Shown here in pieces: positions 37,223 through 45,747 of a stretch of 64,000 bases of DNA. The position numbers and the translations under genes were made by a program. How positions within the stretch are numbered: the first letter of the stretch is position 1; each line of letters starts with the position of its first letter. The notes below the pieces were generated by a model. It was not told where the DNA came from and did no database searches. It saw only the letters and a list, made by a program, of their open reading frames with translations. Source of the DNA: Streptomyces spinosisporus (GTDB lineage: Bacteria > Actinomycetota > Actinomycetes > Streptomycetales > Streptomycetaceae); NCBI RefSeq assembly GCF_022698145.1, contig NZ_JALDAX010000004.1, positions 248,001-312,000 of the forward strand. Direction: 5' to 3'.

Positions 37223-37639
37223 ATGGACGACGAACTCATCACGGAACGACGCCCGGTGACCGGCCCGCATGTCTTCGGCTACCTGCGCCACGTCACCGGG
37301 GGGCTGGCCCGCCACGCGGCGCTCGTCGACTGCCTGACCGAGTACTGCCGACAGCACGAACTGACGCTGTGTGGCGTCTTCACCGACCGCGAGCCGACCG
37401 TGGCCATCCGCTCCCCCGCCTTCGTCGGGCTGGTCGACGCTCTCGGACTTCCCGACACCTATGGCGCCCTGATCCCCACCCTCAGTCACCTCGGTCCCAA
37501 AGGCATCGGCACCGAACGCAGGCGGCAGATAACAACGACGGGCGCCCGCCTGATCGTGGTCCGATCCTTCAGGCCGACGGCGGCTTCCGCACCTCCTCTC
37601 GGCACGAGCCTCGGCCTCCAGCCGCAAGGAGACACGTGA
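37223..37639 (+). CDS. Serine-recombinase-like small protein without nucleophile
   Basis: This 138-residue protein resembles the N-terminal resolvase fold: HVFGYLRHVTGGLARHAALV, ELTLCGVFTDRE, FVGLVDALGLPDTYGALIP and TTGARLIVVRSF. In real resolvases a Ser follows the first strand (YxRVS); here that position reads RHVTGG, so DNA cleavage is unlikely. Related stand-alone proteins occur in Streptomyces. The stop overlaps the next start (TGATG). A DNA-binding or nucleotide-sensing role is only a guess. Confidence 0.7.
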   Translation: MDDELITERRPVTGPHVFGYLRHVTGGLARHAALVDCLTEYCRQHELTLCGVFTDREPTVAIRSPAFVGLVDALGLPDTYGALIPTLSHLGPKGIGTERRRQITTTGARLIVVRSFRPTAASAPPLGTSLGLQPQGDT

Positions 37640-38059
37640 TGTCCGTCCGTGACGCGCTGCGCAGCGCACCCATGGTCAACGACGTGTCCGGCCTGCGCAT
37701 GCTGAAGGTCGGCGACGGCTGGGACCTCGTGCGAACCCCGGCCGAGACCGGCCTCCTGGCTCTGGCCTATCTGCGGGCAATCGGCGCGATGGTCGGGCCG
37801 GTGCTCTACGACGGCCCCAACGGGCGCCTCTATTACGCCGTCCGCCCCGGCACCGCCGGATGCTGGGACGACCTGCCGGTTCGCCTCCGGCACCTGGCTC
37901 ATCGCGCCCGGTCTGGAGCAGATCGACAGCTGGTTCGGCGGCTGGTGCGAGCTGCCCGACGACGACACACTCACCGACGCCGACACGCTCCGCGCCGCGC
38001 TCCAGCACCCGTACGTCACCGCCGCCAAGGAGACAGCGGGCTCCGACGCCTGCAGTTAG
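37639..38059 (+). pseudogene. Hypothetical protein, split by a one-base frameshift
   Basis: The first part (from ATG 37639) reads SVRDALRSAPMVNDVSGLRM and GAMVGPVLYDGPNGRLYYAV up to about 37875. The clear continuation (RFASGTWLIAPGLEQIDSWF, GGWCELPDDDTLTDADTLRA) is in the next frame and ends at 38059. Removing one C near 37876-37877 joins them into a protein of about 139 residues. This may be a sequencing error or a real mutation. Similar short proteins occur in Streptomyces accessory clusters; the function is not known. Confidence 0.7.
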
Positions 38060-38115
38060 CCCCGAGACAACCGGCAGCGCCTCCCATCCTTCCGACCCCA
38101 CGCAAGGGGACATCC

Positions 38116-39237
38116 GTGGCGACCCATCTCGTCTCACCGAACACCGTCCTGGCCAACGCCCTCCACCGCGCCGAAGACGTCCTGACCCCACGCATCCTGT
38201 CCACCCCACCCGAGCGGATCGTGCTGGTCGTCGGCACCCAGATCAACGGCGCCCCGCACATCGGCACCTCCCTCGTGCAGTCCCTCGCCTTCGCCATGGC
38301 CGCCCGCCTGCGCGACCGCTTCGGCATCCCCACCGAGGTCCTCTTCAGCGCCCTCGACAACGCCCCGTACGAACTCGCCACCGACCCCGCAAGTGGTCAC
38401 CGCTACCAACGCGCCTACGCCCAGGCCCTCGGCGACCAGTCCCTGACTGACCTCGTCTCTGCCCTGTACCAACCCCTGTTCACGGCCCTGTCCCGACGCC
38501 TGGGCATCCCGTACCGCGTCGAGACCTACACCCAGCAGCAGGCCGGCGAACGCTTCCGCCGCACCTGGTTGCGGCTCCTGCCCCGCATCGACGCCGCCCG
38601 CTGGTGGCTCGCCCCCTCGACCGGCACCCCACACCTCCGCACCCCCTGCCCACGCCCAGGCTGCGGCTGGGCCGAGAAACACGCCGAACGCACCCGCGTC
38701 CACCTCACCAACCGGGAAACCGCTGAGGTCGCCGCCGTCTGCCTCCACCATGGCCCCTACCGCACCACCGTCACACCCGCCACCGGCGCCTACCTCGACC
38801 TGGCCACCCTCTACCGCAACCTCGTCAAGGAACTCGCCCTCACCAGAACGCCGACCGACGGAACCCTGCACGTCATGGTCAAGGGCGGCGACTGGGTCTT
38901 CGGCTCCCTGCTCGTCGACGAGGCCCTTCAAGCCGTCGGCCTCACCCGGACCCAGCTGCCCGCCCGCCTGTTCTGTCCGCAGGTCGTCACCGAAACCGGC
39001 GCGAAGCTCTCCAAGTCCCTCATCCGCGAAGGCCACACCCCCTTGCCCGAGGGGGCCGCCGACTGGATGCTCGACGTCCGACAATGGCCCGGCAGCGTCA
39101 CCGACTACGCCGACCAACTGCTGGCCGCAGCCAAGACCCTGCTGTCGGATCCCCGGCACTTCTTCCGCTCGTACTCCGCGGCCGAGATCGGCCGCCTGAT
39201 CACCGCACCGGCACCCAGGAGCGTCCCCGCCCCATGA
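38116..39237 (+). CDS. Class I aminoacyl-tRNA synthetase-like protein (LysRS-I-like), short
   Basis: This 373-residue protein has the class I synthetase landmarks: a HIGH-type motif in NGAPHIGTSLVQSLAFAMAA (residues about 45-65), FSALDNAPYELATDP, a zinc-knuckle-like insertion (CPRPGCGW ... CLHHG), and a KMSKS-type motif AKLSKSLIREG near residue 300. It is closest in flavour to class I lysyl-tRNA synthetase but lacks the large anticodon-binding C-terminus of full enzymes (about 530 residues). It may therefore activate an amino acid for another acceptor. GTG 38116 has AAGGGGA upstream. It overlaps the ASCH gene (ATGA). Confidence 0.75.
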   Translation: MATHLVSPNTVLANALHRAEDVLTPRILSTPPERIVLVVGTQINGAPHIGTSLVQSLAFAMAARLRDRFGIPTEVLFSALDNAPYELATDPASGHRYQRAYAQALGDQSLTDLVSALYQPLFTALSRRLGIPYRVETYTQQQAGERFRRTWLRLLPRIDAARWWLAPSTGTPHLRTPCPRPGCGWAEKHAERTRVHLTNRETAEVAAVCLHHGPYRTTVTPATGAYLDLATLYRNLVKELALTRTPTDGTLHVMVKGGDWVFGSLLVDEALQAVGLTRTQLPARLFCPQVVTETGAKLSKSLIREGHTPLPEGAADWMLDVRQWPGSVTDYADQLLAAAKTLLSDPRHFFRSYSAAEIGRLITAPAPRSVPAP

Positions 39238-39587
39238 ACGACAACTCCACCCGCGTCCGCGAACTCAACCTGTACCGCCGGTACTTCGACCTCGTCACCG
39301 CGGGCACCAAGACCATCGAGGTGCGGGTCAAGTACCCGCACCTCGCCGACCTCGCCGCCGGCGACACCATCCGCTTCCGGGTCAAAGGCACGGACGAGAC
39401 CTGCGAGGTCAGGGTCAAGCGGGTCACCGAGTACACCGACTTCGAGGCCCTGCTCGACGGCGAGGGACCGTCCAACGTCAACCCCACCGCGACCCTCGAC
39501 GAGCAGCTCGCCAACATCCGGGCCATCTACCCACCCGAGAAGGAAGCCCTCGGCGCCCTGGCCATCCATATGGAGCTCTGCTCCTGA
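39234..39587 (+). CDS. ASCH domain protein
   Basis: This 117-residue protein is an ASCH domain: LNLYRRYFDLVTAGTKTIEV, GDTIRFRVKGTDETCEVRVK and a following acidic helix. ASCH domains are PUA-like and are thought to bind RNA or nucleotides; some have ribonuclease or amidohydrolase activity on modified nucleosides. The start overlaps the end of the synthetase-like gene by ATGA, so the two are translated together, which strengthens an RNA-related role for the cluster. Confidence 0.88.
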   Translation: MNDNSTRVRELNLYRRYFDLVTAGTKTIEVRVKYPHLADLAAGDTIRFRVKGTDETCEVRVKRVTEYTDFEALLDGEGPSNVNPTATLDEQLANIRAIYPPEKEALGALAIHMELCS

Positions 39588-39632
39588 CCCCACACACGGG
39601 GAGCGTGTGGCAAACCCCAGTGGGCAGAGAGG

Positions 39633-40841
39633 TCACAACACCCGTCGGAAACCCAGTAGACGGCGCAGTCCGGCCGCCAGCAGGAAGGCTGCCGGCACCA
39701 CGAGCACGCTGACCACCGCCCACGCGCCGACCGCGGACAAGCCTCGGTCGGCCAGGTAGTACTGCGCGATCACCACCAGGGGCAGGTGGACGATGTACAC
39801 GCCGTACGAATCCGCCGCCAGCTCGGTGGACAGGCGGCTCGTTCGGGTCACCGCCTCCCGGAAGAGCGTGAGCAGCCCGACGCACAGGGACACGCACAGC
39901 GCGCTGTCGTACGCCGCCCACAGTGCGGCGGGGCCGTTGAAGCCGCCCGAGCCGAAGCAGTCGGCATCCGCGCCGATCGCGAACAGCAGTGCCACACCGG
40001 CGAGACCGCCGCTGAGCCAGGTCCATCCGGTGCGGGCGTCGAAGCGCTGCAACCAGTCGTGACGGTGGGCGAGTATGCCGAGGGTGAAGAAGGCGGCGTA
40101 CTGCGGGAGTCGGGCGGGCTCGATCTGGAGGAAGTCGAGGAAGGGGACCCACTTGTCCAGGGGGTAACGCAGCCGTACGAGGAAGGTGGCGGCTGCGATT
40201 CCCACGGTCAGCCACAGCAGCGCGCGGTGCCCGGGCGCCGGCCGCACGCGGCGGATTCGGGCACCGTTGCGGCGCCGCAGGAGACGGCCTGCCTGGCGGC
40301 AGGCGACGTACAGGACGCTGTAGGCGAGCAGGTTCTGGATGAACCACAGGTGGGCGAACTGCAGGTCCGGCCAGGACGGGCCGGTCCAGTCCGCGGGCTT
40401 GTCCCCCAGCCCGAGGTAGACGTCGGTGAAGTAGCGGGGAAAGGAGATCGGCGGGTAGCCGCGGTAGTGGACGTAATACGCGTACAGCAGGCCCGGAACG
40501 ATGGTCAGCGCCCCGGCCACGACCGGGATGCCCAGCCGGATCAACCGGCCCTTCACGAACGGCCAGGCGCCGCGCCTGTCGTAGGAACCTGGCACGAAGA
40601 CCGCGGAGGCGAAGAAGAACAGGCTCATGAAGAACGTCCCGTCGACCGCCGACAGCGTGGCCAGGGCACCGGTCCGCGGCTGGCCCTGGACGTACCACCA
40701 GTCGGCGGGTCCGTACGGCTGCGCGGCGTGGTGCAGCACGACCAGGACGGTCAGGGCGATGCGGAGGTTGTCCAACCAGGCGAGACGGTGCGCGGTGCGG
40801 CCGGGTGCCCGCGGCGGGGAGGACAGCGAGGAAGTATCCAT
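39633..40841 (-). CDS. Acyltransferase-3 family membrane protein
   Basis: This 402-residue protein has about ten membrane helices and the acyltransferase-3 signature near the N-terminus (LAWLDNLRIALTVLVVLHHA, with the key His) and FIQNLLAYSVLYV. Members O-acylate cell-envelope glycans, lipids or secreted molecules. A TetR gene lies 40 bp upstream on the same strand, and a palindrome overlaps this start codon, so TetR probably represses it. The acceptor is unknown. Confidence 0.88.
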   Translation of the reverse strand: MDTSSLSSPPRAPGRTAHRLAWLDNLRIALTVLVVLHHAAQPYGPADWWYVQGQPRTGALATLSAVDGTFFMSLFFFASAVFVPGSYDRRGAWPFVKGRLIRLGIPVVAGALTIVPGLLYAYYVHYRGYPPISFPRYFTDVYLGLGDKPADWTGPSWPDLQFAHLWFIQNLLAYSVLYVACRQAGRLLRRRNGARIRRVRPAPGHRALLWLTVGIAAATFLVRLRYPLDKWVPFLDFLQIEPARLPQYAAFFTLGILAHRHDWLQRFDARTGWTWLSGGLAGVALLFAIGADADCFGSGGFNGPAALWAAYDSALCVSLCVGLLTLFREAVTRTSRLSTELAADSYGVYIVHLPLVVIAQYYLADRGLSAVGAWAVVSVLVVPAAFLLAAGLRRLLGFRRVL

Positions 40842-40863
40842 GTGTTCATTCTTGTAAACACAT
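40840..40863. promoter_or_regulatory. Palindromic TetR-type operator
   Basis: ATGTGTT-N10-AACACAT spans the start codon of the acyltransferase gene, in the 40-bp gap after the TetR gene. It is a likely target of that TetR protein, but this is inferred only from position and symmetry. Confidence 0.5.
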
Positions 40864-40881
40864 GCACACCCCGCACTGGGG

Positions 40882-41496
40882 CTAGCCTCCGTCCGCGCCC
40901 TCCAGGTGACCGTAGTACCCCCGCAGCAGGAGCTGCTGGTTGGCTGTGCTGCGGCGGGCCAGCACAGCGGGCGCGAACATCGGCTGGTCGAGTTGAGGTT
41001 GCATCACACGCTCCAGCAGCAGCGGGCCGAGAATCAGGCACAGCATCTGGAAGGGAGCCCACTGCTCGTCCGGGCCCTCGTTCCCGTACGACGCAGACAG
41101 CCGTTCCACTTCCGCGCGGGCACCGGACAGCAGGCGTCCGAACAGTTCGGCGCTCGCCTCGCTGTCCTCAAGGAGCACGTGCCGCAGGTAGCCGCGCAGC
41201 ACCGGGTCCGAACCGAACACCCGGGCGGAGATCTCGCCCAGCGAGGCCATCAGCCCCTTGTCCGCATCGAGTTCGCGCAGCTGTTCCGTGATGCGATCCA
41301 GAACGTGTTCGTCCACCGCCGCGCGCAGCCCCTCCTTGGAACCGAAGTGCCGGGTGACCAGCGCCGGCGAGAGTCCCGCCGCGGCCGCCACCGCCCGGGT
41401 GGAGGTCGCCTCGAAACCGCGCTCGGCGAACAACTCCAGCGCCGCCTCACGCAACCTGGCCCGCCCCGTCAGATCGCTCTTCGCCACTGCCCTCAT
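40882..41496 (-). CDS. TetR-family repressor
   Basis: This 204-residue protein has the TetR helix-turn-helix (LREAALELFAERGFEATSTR, AVAAAAGLSPALVTRHFGSK) followed by a helical ligand domain. The acyltransferase gene follows on the same strand after 40 bp and is the probable target. The effector is not known. Confidence 0.9.
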   Translation of the reverse strand: MRAVAKSDLTGRARLREAALELFAERGFEATSTRAVAAAAGLSPALVTRHFGSKEGLRAAVDEHVLDRITEQLRELDADKGLMASLGEISARVFGSDPVLRGYLRHVLLEDSEASAELFGRLLSGARAEVERLSASYGNEGPDEQWAPFQMLCLILGPLLLERVMQPQLDQPMFAPAVLARRSTANQQLLLRGYYGHLEGADGG

Positions 41497-41577
41497 GCCC
41501 GCAGCGTAACTGCGGCGTCGTCGGTCACTCGGCCGCGCACAGCGTGGCCGGCCGCTCGCCGCGCCCCATTGCCCCGA

Positions 41578-41772
41578 TTAACGGAACAGGACTGCCAGGC
41601 CCGCGATCAAGCCCATGATCAGCAGGCTCAGGATCGCGGTCGAGTATGTCACCGTGAGCCAGCCGCCCATGATGGAACCGCTCGCGTAGACCACGTTGGC
41701 GACAGCTGCGCACGCACTGACGAAGGCGGGCTTGTTACGGGTCTCGTCGGCCGTGCCAGGTGAAGCACTCAT
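41578..41772 (-). CDS. Tiny membrane protein coupled to the ion channel gene
   Basis: This 64-residue protein starts at ATG 41772, overlapping the stop of the ion channel gene (ATGA). It has two hydrophobic stretches (FVSACAAVANVVYASGSIM and AILSLLIMGLIAGLAVLF). Tight coupling suggests a subunit or partner of the channel. No family is recognised, and the call rests on coupling plus its clear two-helix pattern. Confidence 0.65.
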   Translation of the reverse strand: MSASPGTADETRNKPAFVSACAAVANVVYASGSIMGGWLTVTYSTAILSLLIMGLIAGLAVLFR

Positions 41773-42701
41773 GATCGGAACGATATCGGCGCCTCGGGAT
41801 TGTCCGCGGGGCCGGCGGGCGGCTGCGTTGTGCGGACGAGGTCGCGTTCGAGTTCGTCCAGGGCCTGGCGGGCTGCTCCGATGCGGGCGAGCAGCAGGCG
41901 GCGGCCCTCCGGTTCGAGAGCCGGGTCCGGGTCCTGCGCTTCCTCCTCCTTTTCCATCTCCCGGGCCTCGTCGAGGGACGTGATGACCACTCCGATGAGG
42001 ACGTTGACGAGGACGAAGGAGGCCAGCAGGACGTAGGAGGCGTAGTAGACGAGGCTCCAGCGGGAGATCTCCAGGCCCGCGTGGACAGCGTCGCCTATGC
42101 CGTCGAGGGTCATCAGGAGGAAGAGCGTCAGGACGGCTCGGCCGATGGAACCGTAGTGCCCGGGATCTCGCTGGCCGAAGAAGACCCAGCCCACCATCGC
42201 GTACACGTACAGCAGCAGGGCGCCCACGAGCAGGAAGCTCAGCGTGCCGGGCAGGCTGCGGGCAACAGCGGCCAGCACGATCCTCAGCTGCGGCAGGAAG
42301 CGGGCCGTGCGCAGCACACGGGCGAGGCGCAACAGCCGTAGCACCGTGGTGTTCTCGCGGACCACCGGCAGGAAAGCGCACAGGACCACGGCCAGATCAA
42401 AGAGGTTCCAAGGATCCTTGAAGAAGCCCGAAGGGCGGTCGGCGTGTGCGCCCAGGCGCAGAAGGATCTCGACGGTGAACACCGCCAGGCAGCCGTGTTC
42501 GGCGAGCCGTAACCAGACGTGCCATTCCTCGACCAGCCCGGAGTACGTCTCTACGCCCAGCAATGCCGCGTTGAGCAGAATCACGGCGAAGACCGTGAGG
42601 GCGAACCATCGGGCGTCCGTGATGTCACTGCACCGGTGGGCCAGTTGCATACGGGCGGACCGCGCATCGCCGGCATCCGCCTGGTCGTACTGCTCCAGCA
42701 T
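41769..42701 (-). CDS. Voltage-gated cation channel-like protein (bacterial Ion_trans)
   Basis: This 310-residue protein has six membrane helices like the BacNav channels. The voltage sensor S4 reads RLLRLARVLRTARFLPQLRI with Arg every third or fourth position, and the pore follows at LFLLMTLDGIGDAVHAGLEI. The selectivity filter is TLDGIGD rather than the NaChBac-type TLESWAS, so ion preference may differ. The C-terminus has a coiled coil (LDEAREMEKEEEAQDPD ... ELERDLV). A tiny membrane protein gene overlaps its stop. A BlaI-type box lies upstream in the gap to the divergent tatA-like gene. Confidence 0.88.
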   Translation of the reverse strand: MLEQYDQADAGDARSARMQLAHRCSDITDARWFALTVFAVILLNAALLGVETYSGLVEEWHVWLRLAEHGCLAVFTVEILLRLGAHADRPSGFFKDPWNLFDLAVVLCAFLPVVRENTTVLRLLRLARVLRTARFLPQLRIVLAAVARSLPGTLSFLLVGALLLYVYAMVGWVFFGQRDPGHYGSIGRAVLTLFLLMTLDGIGDAVHAGLEISRWSLVYYASYVLLASFVLVNVLIGVVITSLDEAREMEKEEEAQDPDPALEPEGRRLLLARIGAARQALDELERDLVRTTQPPAGPADNPEAPISFRS

Positions 42702-42792
42702 GCTGCTGTCTCGGCTCCTTGTCGCTGTGACACCTTCCGGCCAACCCGGCTGGAAGAACGGCTTGTTGGGCGATCAATCTCCAGGAGAGACT

Positions 42793-42808
42793 TCTACAGC
42801 ACTGTAGA
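42793..42808. promoter_or_regulatory. BlaI-like operator box 1 (TCTACA-N4-TGTAGA type)
   Basis: TCTACAGCACTGTAGA lies 22 bp upstream of the tatA-like gene and in the divergent gap to the ion channel gene. It differs by a single base from the box at 59905 near blaI, and shares the TCTACA-N4-TGTAGA frame with the box at 61985. Confidence 0.72.
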
Positions 42809-42830
42809 TTGCAAACGAAGGGCGGACCTG

Positions 42831-43001
42831 ATGTTCGGCTTGAGTGAGCTGGCCTTGATCCTGTTGGTGGTCGTGGTCGTCCTGGGGGTCAAGAAGCTGC
42901 CCGAGCTGACGCGGTCGGCGGGCAAGGCCACCCGGATCTTCAAGAGCGAGGCCAAGGCGCTCAAGGCGCAGGACTCGTCGGGCGGGGCGCCCCGCTCCTG
43001 A
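42831..43001 (+). CDS. TatA-like small membrane protein
   Basis: This 56-residue protein has the TatA pattern: one N-terminal helix (LSELALILLVVVVVLGVKKL), the PEL hinge and an amphipathic helix (TRSAGKATRIFKSEAKALKA). TatA forms the pore of the twin-arginine export system. At 56 residues it is shorter than the main TatA. It is preceded by AGGGCGG and by a BlaI-type box. No tatC is nearby, so it must work with TatC from elsewhere or have another role. Confidence 0.88.
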   Translation: MFGLSELALILLVVVVVLGVKKLPELTRSAGKATRIFKSEAKALKAQDSSGGAPRS

Positions 43002-43128
43002 AAGAACTGGGGTGCGCATTCCATGCTCGTGGATGCGCACTGCCGACCGCACCGAAGCTCGTGATCGGACCGGCACGCACCCGACGAGCGCCCCGAACAG
43101 GCCAGGGCGCTCGACTGCGTTGTTGCCG

Positions 43129-44148
43129 CTACGCCGCCTGGGGTTGCATGAAGCGGGACAGCAGGTCGTCCAAGGTCACCATGCCGGTCAGCCGACCGGT
43201 GGCGTCGCGTACGACGGCGAGCGAGGCGCGACGCCCACGGAGGACGTCGATCGCGTCGGCGACCGTGGTGTCCTCGTTCAACTCCGGTACCGGGCGTGCC
43301 AGTTCGCGGGCACCTATGGCGCGGCCGCGGGCACGGGCGACCATGGCGTCGCGGGCGTGCACCGAGCCGAGCACTGTCTCACCGTCGCGGACCAGCAGGC
43401 GGGTACGGTCGTTGTCGGCCGCCACGCGCAGGACCTCGTCGAGGCCGGCGGCGCCGTCGACCGAGGTGATCTGCTCCGCGGGGACCTGCAGGTCACGCAC
43501 CGGCGTCTCGGGCTCGGTCAGCGAGCGGGTGAGCAGCTCCGAGTCGGTCTCGCTGATCAGGCCCAGCCGCTCCGACTCCTCGACGAGGTGGGTGAGCTGC
43601 TCGCGGTTGTGAACCGAGGCCAGCTCGTCGCGTGGAGTGACCCGGCACAGCCGTACGAGTGCGTTGCTGATGGCGTTGAGCAGCGAGAGCAGCGGGCGTA
43701 CGGCCTTCACCACCGCCCGGAAGGGCGGCGAGAGCAGCATCGCCGAGCGCTCCGGGTGGGCGATGGCCCAGGACTTGGGGGCCATCTCGCCGACCACCAT
43801 GTGCAGGAACACCACGACGATCATCGCGACGGCGAACGCGATGCCGTAGCTGAGCGCGCTGGGCAGGCCCAAGTCGTGCAGCAACGGGTCGAGTTCGTGG
43901 GAGATCGCAGGCTTGGACACCGAGCCCAGGCCCAGGGTGCAGATGGTGATGCCCAGTTGGGCGCCGGCCAGCATCAGGGACAGCTCGCGCATGCCGGCCA
44001 GGGCCGCCCTCGCGCCGCGCTGCCCGTCGGCCGCCGCCTTCTCCATACGGTGCCGCTTGGCGGCGACCAGGGCGAACTCGGCGGCCACGAAGAAGCCACT
44101 GCCGACCAGCAGCAGCACGGTGACGAAGAGCGCCATCGGGAAACTCAT
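43129..44148 (-). CDS. CNNM/CorC (HlyC) family membrane protein with CBS domains
   Basis: This 339-residue protein has an N-terminal CNNM (DUF21) membrane domain (LFVTVLLLVGSGFFVAAEFA) and a C-terminal pair of CBS domains. CNNM proteins act in magnesium or cobalt efflux and homeostasis. Here the C-terminal CorC/HlyC domain seen in the neighbour is missing. Its start overlaps the stop of that larger CNNM gene (ATGA), so both are made together and may form a heterodimer. Confidence 0.9.
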   Translation of the reverse strand: MSFPMALFVTVLLLVGSGFFVAAEFALVAAKRHRMEKAAADGQRGARAALAGMRELSLMLAGAQLGITICTLGLGSVSKPAISHELDPLLHDLGLPSALSYGIAFAVAMIVVVFLHMVVGEMAPKSWAIAHPERSAMLLSPPFRAVVKAVRPLLSLLNAISNALVRLCRVTPRDELASVHNREQLTHLVEESERLGLISETDSELLTRSLTEPETPVRDLQVPAEQITSVDGAAGLDEVLRVAADNDRTRLLVRDGETVLGSVHARDAMVARARGRAIGARELARPVPELNEDTTVADAIDVLRGRRASLAVVRDATGRLTGMVTLDDLLSRFMQPQAA

Positions 44149-45509
44149 GCCTGCTCCTCCTCACGTGCGGCTTCAGAGGCGGCTTCCAGCTCGGGTGATT
44201 TCTCCAGACGGACCCGTTCGGGCACGTGGCGGTCGAGGGCAAGTACGTCCATGGTGGCTCGTCCGCCGTCGGACAGTTCGACGGTGAGACGGTCGCCGAT
44301 GGCGGGGAAGCGGCCGAGCCGGTCCACGATCAGGCCGGCCACCGTGTCGTAGTCGTCCTCCTCGGGCAGCTCGATTCCCGTGGCCTCGGCGACCTCGTCG
44401 AGGCGGCGCCCGGCGTCGACCAGCCAGCCGCCGTCCTCGTCCGCGACGGCCAGTTCGGTGACCGTGTCCGACTCGTCGGCGATGTCGCCCACCAGCTCCT
44501 CGGCGATGTCCTCGTAGGTGACGATGCCGGCGACCCCACCGTGCTCGTCCAGAACGACCGCGAACTCGTCGTCCCGCTCCCGCATCTGCTCGACCGCCTC
44601 CGGCAGCGGCAGGGTGTCGGGCAGCAGCAGCGGGCGCCGGGCGAGCGCGCACGCGGTAGCAGCGGTGAGCTGGGCGGCGGGCAAACGCATCAGCTCGCGC
44701 ACGCCCAGCACGCCGGTGACGTCGTCCGGGTGGTCGCCGAGCACGGGGTAGTTGGAGTGACCGTGCTTGCCGATCAGGTCGACCGCTTCGGCGGCGGAAG
44801 CGTCCTTGCGGACGAAGACGGCGTCCGCGCGCGGCACCATCACCTCGTCCAGGGTGCGCTCGGAGAACTCCAGCGCATGGTCCAGCAGCGCGGCCGTGTC
44901 CTTGGGCAGCTCACCCTGCTCATGGGACTCGCCGATGAGCGTGCTCAGTTCTTCCAGGGTGGCGCCGTGGTGCAGTTCCTCGACGGGTTCGATGCCGACC
45001 TTGCGCAGCAGCGTGTTCGCCGCGCCGTCGAAGATGTGCACCACCGGGCCGACGACCTTCAGATACGCCAGCGTGGAGCCGGCCAGCGCCTTGGCCAGCC
45101 GCTCCGGCACGGCGATCGCGAGGTTCTTCGGGGCGAGCTCGCCCAGCACCATCTGCACCACCGTGGCGCCCACGAACGCGAGCACCACGGAGATGCCGGT
45201 GACCGCCGCATCCGGAATGCCGACGCCCGACAGCGCGGGCTTCAGCAGCGCCGACACGGACGGCTCGGCGATGAAACCGACGACCAGACCGGTCACCGTG
45301 ATGCCCAGCTGGGCACCGGACAGCATGAACGACAACCGCTCCAGCACCTTCAGCGCACGCGCGGCCCTGCGGTCACCGCCCTCCGCCTCACGGGCCAGCG
45401 CAAGGCGGTCGGCGGAGACGTAGGCGAACTCCTGGGCGACGAAATAGCCGGTGCCCGCGGTCAGCACGAACACGGCCAGCAGGCCCAGGACTGCGCTCGC
45501 GGCACTCAT
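44145..45509 (-). CDS. CNNM/CorC (HlyC) family membrane protein, full length
   Basis: This 454-residue protein has the CNNM membrane domain (VFVLTAGTGYFVAQEFAYVS, MLSGAQLGITVTGLVVGFIA), two CBS domains with FAVVLDEHGGVAGIVTYEDI, and the C-terminal CorC/HlyC domain (GIELPEEDDYDTVAGLIVDR). It is the first gene of a two-gene operon. It is probably a divalent metal transporter or sensor. The nearby MgtA-type ATPase fits a link to magnesium. Confidence 0.92.
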   Translation of the reverse strand: MSAASAVLGLLAVFVLTAGTGYFVAQEFAYVSADRLALAREAEGGDRRAARALKVLERLSFMLSGAQLGITVTGLVVGFIAEPSVSALLKPALSGVGIPDAAVTGISVVLAFVGATVVQMVLGELAPKNLAIAVPERLAKALAGSTLAYLKVVGPVVHIFDGAANTLLRKVGIEPVEELHHGATLEELSTLIGESHEQGELPKDTAALLDHALEFSERTLDEVMVPRADAVFVRKDASAAEAVDLIGKHGHSNYPVLGDHPDDVTGVLGVRELMRLPAAQLTAATACALARRPLLLPDTLPLPEAVEQMRERDDEFAVVLDEHGGVAGIVTYEDIAEELVGDIADESDTVTELAVADEDGGWLVDAGRRLDEVAEATGIELPEEDDYDTVAGLIVDRLGRFPAIGDRLTVELSDGGRATMDVLALDRHVPERVRLEKSPELEAASEAAREEEQA

Positions 45510-45747
45510 CGAACACCACCCCGCCGTGTGCCGCGATCATGTCTGCTGTGGCGGGATGGTCGGGGACTGTGCCCCGAGGGGTCCGTCGATCTGGCGGACA
45601 AAGCTGGTACTCCTCTGGTAGCTCTGGGATCAGAGAAACGATTCTGGACACTTACGCGTTCCCGACGCCTCCGGGCCCATCTTCCATTCATGAATAGCCC
45701 GGGGCTACTCGAGCCCGTGGCGGTGTCGGCGTCGGGACGGGGGACGG

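Noticed and set aside
39588-39632. Right attachment site of the tRNA-Gly element
   Set aside because: The gap after the ASCH gene is a plausible border by position, but it holds no sequence resembling the tRNA 3' half.
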